Assembly: GCA_964502145.1 (NCBI GenBank)
Contig: CAZCVI010000157.1
Coordinates: 1 to 5,963, forward strand
DNA length: 5,963 nucleotides
Reading direction: 5' to 3'
Source: CAZCVI01 sp964502145
Lineage (GTDB): Bacteria; Acidobacteriota; Aminicenantia; UBA2199
Below, in pieces: positions 1-5,754 of this stretch; the first letter of the stretch is position 1, and the number at the start of each line of letters is the position of its first letter. A program made the translations under genes and the position numbers. The notes under the pieces are model-generated. The model did no database searches, was not told the DNA's origin, and saw only the letters and a program-made list of their open reading frames with translations.

Positions 1-2
1 TG

Positions 3-56
3 AATGGAATTCAAGGTGATTACCACTCATTTAAAATTAATAAGGAGAATTGCTGA
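3..56 (+). CDS. possible 3' end of an upstream gene (partial)
   Basis: The frame is open from the window edge to a TGA at 54-56, encoding a tail that ends GDYHSFKINKENC. The other two plus-strand frames hit stops at 1-3 and 17-19, so this is the longest candidate for a gene running in from the left. Eighteen codons are too few to recognise a family or prove coding. If real, the gene lies directly upstream of the M16-like pair on the same strand and could belong to the same functional group. Confidence 0.25.
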   Translation, partial: NGIQGDYHSFKINKENC

Positions 57-72
57 GAAATGAGACTTTTAC

Positions 73-101
73 TTGACACCTACCCTATATCACGATAAAA
101 T
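73..101 (+). promoter_or_regulatory. sigma70-type promoter of the M16-like gene pair, leaderless spacing
   Basis: A perfect -35 TTGACA (73-78) is followed after 17 bp by -10 TAAAAT (96-101, five of six to consensus). Only 6 bp separate the -10 from the GTG at 108, so the expected +1 falls on the start codon. No Shine-Dalgarno sequence lies just before the GTG. An AAGGAG at 42-47 is too far upstream and would not be in a transcript starting at 108. The hexamers and spacing are seen directly; leaderless use is inferred. Confidence 0.65.
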
Positions 102-107
102 AGAAAT

Positions 108-1448
108 GTGAAACGACTGCCACCAATGACTTTGATTTTGCTTTTCGTTTTCCTACAGCTATATGCCTCTCTACCCGTCTATGCTGACCTAAAAGTAAGT
201 GCATTTCAACTGTCCAATGGACTGCGGGTGATTCTGGCGCCAATCAATCATATTGAAGCCACCTGTGTTTTGCTTTACCATCTCACCGGCGTCCGCGACG
301 ATCCTCCCCAGGTAAGAGGCGGTTCTTTTCTTTACCAGAATTTAATGCTGGGAGGAACAGAACATCTGGACGGTTATGAACGATTGTTATTCATCAAACG
401 TAGTGGCAGTATCAGTAATCGTTTGGTCAATTACGATTACTCCTTTTTTTCTCAGATAGTGCCCGATTCCGAATTGAATAATGCCCTGTGGCTGGAAAGC
501 GAACGTATTGGCTCGCTTCGTTTGAATCAGGACGCCATCAACAATGAAAAAAGCAATGTGTATACCCGGAATTACCGGCTACAAAATTCCAATATCAATT
601 TTTACGCCATGAATTGGATCCATTCCAAGGTTTTTGAAGGCACCATCTATGAAACCCCTCTCTATGGCAAATTGGAAGAGATAAAGGGTTTTGACCCGCA
701 GGAAGTGGAAAAACTCTATACCAATTTCAAAAATCCCAGCAATATTATTTTGGTAATCACCGGGAAGTTTGACATGACCGAAATTCGCCGCGCTATCAGC
801 CAACATTTTGCCCACCTACCCGCCACAACATCCATCCCCAGGAAAAAATACACGGCCATCAATCCCAGAACCCAATACACCTATCTTAACGTGGTGAACA
901 TTAATATCCAGGAACCCTTCGTGTTGTATGGCATACGCGGCCCTTCAAAGTTAAGCTATGATCACCTCTATTTTGATTTCCTGCGTTATTACCTGCTGGA
1001 TGAACGGATATCAAAACTGGAAAAAATGCTAAATCATGAAAACAATCTTGATGCCACGATCACTTACTCTTTTACTGATCTATACGAGGCCAATGCCCTG
1101 GTTATTCGCATCTCCTGCAAAAACCGCATCAACCTGGAACGAGCCAAAATTACCATGAACGGATTATTGGACTCCTTAAAAAAAGGAAAGATCGATATCT
1201 TGTCCTCCAATGATATCCGCGACACCAAAACCCTCATGGAAATCGATTTTTTAAAACAGATGATGTCCCTGGAAAAGCGCAGTCTCTTCCTGGCGGAAAG
1301 CTATCATTTCTCCGGTGATCTCGGTGCTGAAGCCCGTCAATTAAGTCGCATTCGTACCCTCAGCGCCATGGATATCTCCCGCATCGGCAGAAAATATTTC
1401 GATAAAAAAAACCGGGTAAACATCAATGTCTATCCGAAAAATGATTAA
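108..1448 (+). CDS. exported M16-family (insulinase-fold) protein lacking the zinc motif
   Basis: The 446-residue protein has a signal peptide: basic MKR, a hydrophobic stretch at about 8-22, and likely cleavage after VYA at 25-27. The N-terminal part then follows the M16 plan, with an opening strand like LSNGLRVIL (35-43), and NPSNIILVITGKFD (209-222) matching the usual 'valvvvGd' strand. A second half runs from about 255 to 446. The length suits a single M16B subunit. The zinc site is gone: where the family has HFLEH, this protein has S73-F-L-Y-Q77, and the downstream glutamate ligand appears to be replaced around V151-YTRN. It is therefore probably a catalytically dead subunit or a binding or chaperone partner in the periplasm. 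The start is GTG at 108, because an in-frame TAA lies at 96-98; ATG at 126 is an alternative but would shorten the basic n-region. It overlaps the next gene, implying co-transcription. The family call is from motif layout only. Confidence 0.78.
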   Translation: MKRLPPMTLILLFVFLQLYASLPVYADLKVSAFQLSNGLRVILAPINHIEATCVLLYHLTGVRDDPPQVRGGSFLYQNLMLGGTEHLDGYERLLFIKRSGSISNRLVNYDYSFFSQIVPDSELNNALWLESERIGSLRLNQDAINNEKSNVYTRNYRLQNSNINFYAMNWIHSKVFEGTIYETPLYGKLEEIKGFDPQEVEKLYTNFKNPSNIILVITGKFDMTEIRRAISQHFAHLPATTSIPRKKYTAINPRTQYTYLNVVNINIQEPFVLYGIRGPSKLSYDHLYFDFLRYYLLDERISKLEKMLNHENNLDATITYSFTDLYEANALVIRISCKNRINLERAKITMNGLLDSLKKGKIDILSSNDIRDTKTLMEIDFLKQMMSLEKRSLFLAESYHFSGDLGAEARQLSRIRTLSAMDISRIGRKYFDKKNRVNINVYPKND

Positions 1449-2886
1449 TAAAAAGATTCTCAAAGCCAATATGACTTCTCTCTTCCCACCCCCCTGCAAC
1501 CACAGTCTAAACTACCGTTACCTCCGTTGCGCACTGCTATTGATGATGATCACCGGCCTGGCATTTCCTATTGCCAGCGAAGCACAGCAGCAAACTTTTA
1601 ATTATAGGATTACCCGGGGTTTGGATGTTGAAATCCTGAAGAACCCGGAGATTCCCTTTATTCATGCCGAGTTGGTGATTTATTACCGCGAAAAACCGAT
1701 CAACCCTGCCATCCCTTATTTAACTATCCTTAATATCTTCGATAAAAATGTAAAGTTCCCGGATAACCCCGTGTTGAACTCCTTGCAAAGATTGGGCAAT
1801 GATTTCGAAATTGAACTCCGACCCGATTATTTCTTGTTTAAAATTAATTTCCTAACCGATAAAATTCCCCAGTTCATCCGGTTTTTAAAGAATTTATACA
1901 ACTTCAAAGACTGGTTGGAAGAATCGACCGCCAGCACCACTTATTTTACGCATAAGCCCAAAACCAAAGCGGTGGAACGTTTCAACGATAGTATTAGCAA
2001 CTATTGGAAACTCTTCTTCAAAAAACCGGACTGGAAGAAAAACATTGCCTACCAATTGGCCTATCATCATTTTTTCGCCGGTAGTATTCTGGGGGAGACA
2101 CTTATCACCCCAGAGCATTTAAAAGTCACGCATTTGAACCTTATCCGCTCCTTTTACCTGGGCACCTATTTATTAACTAATTCCCGGCTGATCATGAAAG
2201 GGAATATAGAGAATCCAGCTTTTGTATACGGGACTCTCGAACGCGCTTTCACCACGGGCAAAAAGGCGATTCCCGGCAGGTACCCGGACGAAGGCCTTGC
2301 TATTAATAACCGGCGAAAAATATATGTTTTTAATACCCAGAGCAACGAGATGCCCACTATTTTCTGGTTTGAACCGATTACCACCTCTAAAAACAAGAGT
2401 CCTATTCTTGCCCTGATATTAAACAATATTTTGTTTGGCTTCCCAAACGGGCGTATTTATAATGCTATCTCCCGCATGGTGGATGTGGGCGCCCTGCGCA
2501 TCCAATCGGAAATAATCAACCACAAGGGTGTCAGCGTGATGTGCAACACTATTCGCATCAAGACCAATGATATTGAAAAATTCATCCTGCAAGCGGAACG
2601 GGAAAAGAAAAAACTGACGGCTAAGAATATCGAACGCAACGAAACCCTGGATACAGGCAGCAATATCTTTGGACGGCTGAAAGTAAATACCCAGGATATT
2701 GGCAATGAAATCAACATGGAACTGGGCGATATTCCCGACACCTACCCGCAAGTCTCCATGGCTTCATTAAACAAGGAAACCGAGACGTTCTACAATCCGG
2801 TGATCGTCATCATGGGCAATGGGAAACTGATTACCGAAGCCTTATCCAGCCTCGCCAACCAAGTGGAAGTGGTTGATTTTCACTGA
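1441..2886 (+). CDS. second exported M16-like protein, strongly degenerate
   Basis: This gene overlaps the previous one by 8 nt (ATGATTAA at 1441-1448), a typical arrangement for translational coupling. In-frame ATGs at 1426 and 1471 are alternatives, and none has a clear Shine-Dalgarno site. Residue numbers here count from 1426. A hydrophobic signal segment spans about 35-50 with likely cleavage after SEA (51-53). The M16 resemblance rests on TPEHLKVTHLNLIRSFYL (228-245), followed by a strand ending MKGNIENPAFVYGTLERAF, as in the family's 'yrpdnaalvvvGd' region. It also rests on a C-terminal segment NGRIYNAISRMVDVGALRI (341-359), which corresponds to the 'SRLyqeLRekrGLaY' element. In that element one arginine is kept, but the usual tyrosine position appears to be R358. 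There is no HxxEH anywhere. The protein probably pairs with the upstream product, as M16B subunits commonly form heterodimers, but no active site is visible. Function is unknown. It ends 7 bp from the convergent pyrF stop. Confidence 0.65.
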   Translation: MINKKILKANMTSLFPPPCNHSLNYRYLRCALLLMMITGLAFPIASEAQQQTFNYRITRGLDVEILKNPEIPFIHAELVIYYREKPINPAIPYLTILNIFDKNVKFPDNPVLNSLQRLGNDFEIELRPDYFLFKINFLTDKIPQFIRFLKNLYNFKDWLEESTASTTYFTHKPKTKAVERFNDSISNYWKLFFKKPDWKKNIAYQLAYHHFFAGSILGETLITPEHLKVTHLNLIRSFYLGTYLLTNSRLIMKGNIENPAFVYGTLERAFTTGKKAIPGRYPDEGLAINNRRKIYVFNTQSNEMPTIFWFEPITTSKNKSPILALILNNILFGFPNGRIYNAISRMVDVGALRIQSEIINHKGVSVMCNTIRIKTNDIEKFILQAEREKKKLTAKNIERNETLDTGSNIFGRLKVNTQDIGNEINMELGDIPDTYPQVSMASLNKETETFYNPVIVIMGNGKLITEALSSLANQVEVVDFH

Positions 2887-2893
2887 CCCATCC

Positions 2894-3598
2894 TTACGAC
2901 GCGATTTCCGCGACTATTTTATCAAAGGCGTCTTGCGGGTTATCCTGGGCCGTGATTGGTCTACCAATAACCAGGTAATTGCTGCCTGCTTCAATCGCCA
3001 TCCGGGGTGTGAAAACCCTTTTTTGGTCTCCTTTTGCCGCCCATAACGGACGAATCCCCGGCGTGACCAGTATCACATCATCGCCCAGGTGAGTGCGTAT
3101 TGGTTCGATCTCTTGCGGCGAACATACAAACGCTTTCAACCCATTCTCCAACCCTAAACGGCATAATTTTAAAACCGTATCTGCCGTGGAAAGAGTGATC
3201 CCTGTATCCTGTAAATCTTGATCGGACAGAGAGGTTAAAACCGTCACGCCCAGCAAGGTTAAACCGGGTGATTTTGCCGCTGCGGCCACTGCTTGGCGGA
3301 TCATTTCCCCGCCCCCGCTCAGATGCAGTGTCAAGAAGTTTGGTTCATAGTGTTGTGAGGATACTACCGCCCCGTATACCGTGTTGGGAATATCCTTGAA
3401 TTTGAGGTCCAGGAATATTTTTTTGTGCTGTTCTTTTAAGTAGGAAATAATCTTTTCGCCGAATTGTATATAGGCTTGCAAGCCCACTTTGAAAAAAACC
3501 GCCCGTGGTAGTTGGTCCACGATTTGTGTCGCTGCCCCGTAGTCTTCGACGTCCAGGGCAATGATAATACGTTCGTTAATGTTTTTGGTTTCCGTCAT
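2894..3598 (-). CDS. pyrF: orotidine 5'-phosphate decarboxylase
   Basis: It catalyses the last step of UMP synthesis, OMP to UMP plus CO2, in the cytoplasm. The 234-residue protein is a full-length short-type (bacterial) OMP decarboxylase barrel. The opening strand is IIIALDV (11-17), with FFKVGL at 35-40. The catalytic DxKxxD motif is intact as D64-L-K66-F-K-D69, followed by IPNTV. The phosphate-binding loops are present as VTPGIRP (178-184) and IGRPIT (211-216). The start is ATG at 3598, supported by AAAGGTG at 3610-3604. Only 2 bp separate it from the pyrD stop, so it is the third gene of a pyrK-pyrD-pyrF operon. No irregularity is visible. The 3' end faces the M16-like pair with a 7-bp gap, leaving little room for a terminator between them. 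Confidence 0.97.
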   Translation of the reverse strand: MTETKNINERIIIALDVEDYGAATQIVDQLPRAVFFKVGLQAYIQFGEKIISYLKEQHKKIFLDLKFKDIPNTVYGAVVSSQHYEPNFLTLHLSGGGEMIRQAVAAAAKSPGLTLLGVTVLTSLSDQDLQDTGITLSTADTVLKLCRLGLENGLKAFVCSPQEIEPIRTHLGDDVILVTPGIRPLWAAKGDQKRVFTPRMAIEAGSNYLVIGRPITAQDNPQDAFDKIVAEIAS

Positions 3599-3600
3599 AC

Positions 3601-4518
3601 TTACACCTTTAACGCCCCTTTAATTTCAAGTAAATTATTAATATGTAACTCTGCCATGGTTTGTTCCAGTTCCGCGATAATACGAACCGAGGCTGAGGGT
3701 TCCGTCATATTGATTGTGCCCGTTTGCACAGCCGAAGCGCCCGCCAGAATAAATTCCAGTACGTCTTTTCCCGTGCAGATACCGCCAATCCCAATCACCG
3801 GGATGGAAACTGTGCGGGAAACTTCCCATACCAATTTGAGTGCCAGTGGTTTGATAGCCGGGCCTGATAGACCCGCGAAAACATTTTTAAAGACGGGTGC
3901 CCGTCGCTTTAAATCTACGGCCAGACCTAAAAAGGTATTCACTAACGACAAACAATCCGCGCCTGCTTCTTCTGCTGCCAATGCAATGGACGTGATATCC
4001 CAGGCATTGGGTGTTAATTTTACTATTAGCGGTTTGGACGTATTGTCTTTGATGCGTTTTACCAGCCGGTACGTGTGCCGGTCATTCTGCGCAGGGCATA
4101 CGCCGCCGCCCTGGACATTGGGGCAGGAAATATTTAATTCCAACATGGCTACTTCTGGCATGGTGTCAAAAATTTCCGCCACTTCTTGGTACTCCTCGTC
4201 CGAGCCACCGCAGACATTCACAATCAGCGGAGTTTTTGTTATCGTCGCCACCCGTTTGATGATTGTTTTTAATCCTTCCGCGCCTGGACCTGCCAGACCA
4301 ATTGAATTTAACAAACCTGCCGGTGTTTCGTAAAGACGGGGTGGTGGATTACCCGGGCGGGCCGATTTATAAATGCCTTTTAAGACAAATGCGCCCAGAA
4401 TATCCAGGTTAAAAAAAGGGTGGAACTCCTCGCCGTACCCAAAGGTTCCCGATGCCGGGATAATCGGGTTTTTGAGTGTGATAAAACCCAGTTCTGCCGT
4501 CAGGTCTACTTTTCCCAT
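3601..4518 (-). CDS. pyrD: dihydroorotate dehydrogenase, class 1B catalytic subunit
   Basis: This FMN-binding barrel oxidises dihydroorotate to orotate. In class 1B enzymes the electrons pass to NAD+ through PyrK, whose gene is directly upstream. From the chosen start the protein has 305 residues, normal for the class. Seen in order: NPIIPASGTFGYG (17-29), lysine K47, the GNPPPR and NSIGL substrate-region motifs (56-61, 71-75), the active-site loop NISCPN (129-134) with catalytic base C132, AGLSGPAIKP (215-224), and the FMN phosphate-binding IGIGGI...AGASAVQTGT (242-268). A cysteine rather than serine base places it in class 1. The start at 4518 is preferred over an in-frame ATG at 4557 because a GGAGG stands 7 nt before it and the preceding 13 residues (MFGRPGVQHGGYR) do not resemble the family. 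It overlaps the end of pyrK by 13 nt, implying coupled translation of the two subunits. Confidence 0.97.
   Translation of the reverse strand: MGKVDLTAELGFITLKNPIIPASGTFGYGEEFHPFFNLDILGAFVLKGIYKSARPGNPPPRLYETPAGLLNSIGLAGPGAEGLKTIIKRVATITKTPLIVNVCGGSDEEYQEVAEIFDTMPEVAMLELNISCPNVQGGGVCPAQNDRHTYRLVKRIKDNTSKPLIVKLTPNAWDITSIALAAEEAGADCLSLVNTFLGLAVDLKRRAPVFKNVFAGLSGPAIKPLALKLVWEVSRTVSIPVIGIGGICTGKDVLEFILAGASAVQTGTINMTEPSASVRIIAELEQTMAELHINNLLEIKGALKV
3604..3610 (-). promoter_or_regulatory. ribosome binding site of pyrF
   Basis: Read on the minus strand, AAAGGTG lies 5 nt before the ATG at 3598, within the last codons of pyrD. It supports this start and shows that canonical Shine-Dalgarno initiation is used inside the operon. 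Confidence 0.7.
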
Positions 4519-5276
4519 GCGATATCCTCCATGTTGAACACCGGGCCGTCCGAACACACTTTCTTATACCCCCCGGCAGTCACTTTCACCGCGCAACTGT
4601 AGCAAATACCAAAGCCACACCCCATCATCGCTTCCAGACTAACATAGTTTTTAGTCCCGCTATTTCCAATAATATGGTGCAGGTTCTCAAACATCGCATC
4701 CGGTCCGCAGGACATGGTGGTGTCAATCGCATTGGCCCCGATAATCTCGCGGATATCGGTGGTGACAAAACCTTTTTTGCCCAGACTGCCATCGTCCGTA
4801 TAGAGAAACATCTCTTTTAAACCCAGTTTGTTGATCTCGTCCAGCAGGTTCATATCATCGGCAGATTTCGCTCCATAGATCAGGTATACTCTGTTTGATG
4901 ACACGTAATGGCGCATGGCATAGTACAATGGCGCGATACCCCGGCCACCCGCGATCAAGAGTATGTTCTGGTTCTCCATGGCTGGAAACGAATTACCCAG
5001 GGGGCCTACTACATTGACCATCTCGCCCGGTTTGAACGCGGCGATAATCTCTGTGCCTTTGCCCACGATCTCGTAATAGATGCGAAAATAGGGAGGGTAA
5101 ACGTCCAGTATCCCGAAGGGGCGTTTTAAAAGTGGGTCTAAACCCCGTGACGCTGCCAGCATGATAAAATTACCCGGTGCAGAGTGACTCGATATGTACT
5201 CCGATTCCAACTGCATCGAATAATAGGACTTCCTAATGTTTTTGTTTTCAATAATGATGCACTTTTCTTCTTTCAT
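4506..5276 (-). CDS. pyrK: dihydroorotate dehydrogenase B, electron transfer subunit
   Basis: PyrK carries FAD and a [2Fe-2S] cluster and passes electrons from PyrD to NAD+, completing the class 1B enzyme. The 256-residue protein is full length. An N-terminal ferredoxin-reductase-like FAD domain shows DPLLKRPFGI (47-56) with the RPF flavin signature, VGKGT (71-75) and GPLGNSF (91-97). The NAD domain shows IAGGRGIAPLYYA (108-120), YGAKSADD (134-141) and SCGPDAMF (189-196). The cluster ligands are C220, C225, C228 and C241, in the C-x4-C-x2-C-x12-C spacing typical of PyrK. It is first in the operon. The start at 5276 is the only usable one near the N-terminus, since an in-frame stop lies at 5294-5292 and no other start codon intervenes. 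An AGGAG sits just 1 nt before the ATG, too close to act normally. The promoter geometry suggests a leaderless message instead. Confidence 0.96.
   Translation of the reverse strand: MKEEKCIIIENKNIRKSYYSMQLESEYISSHSAPGNFIMLAASRGLDPLLKRPFGILDVYPPYFRIYYEIVGKGTEIIAAFKPGEMVNVVGPLGNSFPAMENQNILLIAGGRGIAPLYYAMRHYVSSNRVYLIYGAKSADDMNLLDEINKLGLKEMFLYTDDGSLGKKGFVTTDIREIIGANAIDTTMSCGPDAMFENLHHIIGNSGTKNYVSLEAMMGCGFGICYSCAVKVTAGGYKKVCSDGPVFNMEDIAWEK
4526..4530 (-). promoter_or_regulatory. ribosome binding site deciding the pyrD start
   Basis: Minus-strand GGAGG lies 7 nt before the ATG at 4518, inside the last codons of pyrK. It is the strongest Shine-Dalgarno match in the window and rules against the longer reading from 4557. 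Confidence 0.8.
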
Positions 5277-5282
5277 ACTCCT

Positions 5283-5311
5283 ATTATGCCATTATTTACC
5301 TAATATGTAAA
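5283..5311 (-). promoter_or_regulatory. promoter of the pyrK-pyrD-pyrF operon, leaderless spacing
   Basis: On the minus strand, -35 TTTACA (5311-5306) and -10 CATAAT (5288-5283), each five of six to consensus, are separated by 17 bp. The -10 ends 6 bp before the pyrK ATG at 5276, so +1 should coincide with the start codon. This is the same geometry as the promoter at 73-101. With no leader, PyrR-type attenuation or a riboswitch would be impossible from this start site. Confidence 0.55.
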
Positions 5312-5336
5312 GATTCCCGCAAAAAATCACTCTCAC

Positions 5337-5359
5337 GCGCCTGATGAAAGAATCAGCGC
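5337..5359. other. inverted repeat upstream of the pyr promoter
   Basis: CTGAT (5341-5345) and ATCAG (5352-5356) are complementary across a 6-nt loop. They extend to GCG/CGC (5337-5339, 5357-5359) with one bulged C at 5340. It lies about 25 bp upstream of the pyr -35 box. It could be an operator. It could also be a weak hairpin ending minus-strand transcripts from further right, although the T-run (5326-5321) is 10 nt beyond the stem, too far for a standard terminator. Confidence 0.3.
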
Positions 5360-5443
5360 TTCCCCAAAAATGACAATAGATTTGGGTAGACGCCCCATGG
5401 CGCATTATTTTATCCCTTTACTTATTAATGATAACACTAAATC

Positions 5444-5735
5444 ACTCAATGGCCGGGTTGAAGGATGACCTAACCCCAAAAAAAATTCAACCGCCGGGTT
5501 CTATTGCCTTCGATTCCGCAAAAAAAATTCAACCGCCGGGTTTTATTGCTCTCGATTCTACAAAAAATGCTGAACGGAGAGGTTTGGAAGGTGAACGGCC
5601 GCCTAAAAGGGTGACGGTTGAGTAAAATATGGTGAACCGCCGGGGTTGGAAGGTGAACGGAGAGCAAAATATGGTGGCGGTTCTACAAAATAAGGTGAAC
5701 AGTCAACTTTTAGTTAAAACCGTCAGGTTCAGGAA
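5444..5735. repeat. tandem array of about fourteen diverged 21-bp units with dyads and phased A-tracts
   Basis: Units begin near 5444, 5465, 5485, 5506, 5527, 5548, 5569, 5590, 5610, 5631, 5652, 5673, 5694 and 5715; all are 21 bp except two of 20. Two kinds tend to alternate. Type A carries AACCGCCGGGTT or a close form (5489-5500, 5531-5542, 5635-5647 with one extra G, and AACCGTCAGGTT at 5718-5729). Type B ends in an A-tract, often preceded by GATTCYRC or GGTTCTAC (units at 5506, 5548, 5673). Units from 5590 onward mostly begin GGTGAAC. The best pair is the 42-bp double unit 5478-5519 against 5520-5561, which differs at five positions. There are no unrelated spacers, so it is not a CRISPR. 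Because 21 is a multiple of three, short frames stay open on both strands by arithmetic; I do not regard them as genes. A role as a phased protein-binding or curved-DNA element is inferred; inert minisatellite DNA is the alternative. Confidence 0.8.
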
Positions 5736-5754
5736 CTGAAACTCCCTTTTTCTT
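5725..5754 (+). terminator. weak hairpin followed by a T-rich run
   Basis: TTCAG (5728-5732) pairs with CTGAA (5736-5740) across a GAA loop, with an outer AG/CT after one mismatch. TTTTTCTT follows at 5747-5754. The stem is short and AT-containing, no plus-strand gene precedes it, and it overlaps the last repeat unit, so terminator function is doubtful. Confidence 0.2.

Noticed and set aside
60..98. Twelve-codon leader ORF (MRLLLDTYPISR) before the M16-like gene, in the same frame as it
   Set aside because: It lies upstream of the predicted transcription start and overlaps the -35 and -10 boxes; its AAGGAG is 12 nt away, too distant to be convincing.
2898..2920. Terminator for the M16-like operon
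   Set aside because: CGCG/CGCG is only a 4-bp stem with a mismatch beyond it, and the following tract is a mere TATTTT, inside pyrF coding. It is mentioned only as a candidate in the convergent-operon finding.
3512..4333. 273-codon plus-strand frame opposite pyrF and pyrD
   Set aside because: It lies antisense to two enzymes with complete catalytic motifs and shows no family features of its own.
4519..4557. Longer pyrD start at 4557
   Set aside because: The 13 extra residues are pyrK's C-terminal coding read in another frame, and GGAGG sits at ideal distance from the ATG at 4518.
5478..5500. Minus-strand terminators formed by AACCCGGCGGTT followed by eight T (two copies)
   Set aside because: The stem is only 4 bp (AACC/GGTT). 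The arrangement is better explained as part of the repeat unit.
5428..5625. 65-codon plus-strand frame in the repeat region
   Set aside because: Its sequence is a translation of the 21-bp units (KKIQPPG repeated). It stays open because the period is a multiple of three; there is no Shine-Dalgarno site and no recognised family.
5470..5667. 65-codon minus-strand frame in the repeat region
   Set aside because: Same explanation: repeated TRRLNFF peptides mirror the DNA repeat on the other strand.
5444..5735. CRISPR array
   Set aside because: Units are contiguous at 21 bp with no unique spacers, copies are highly diverged, and no cas genes are present.
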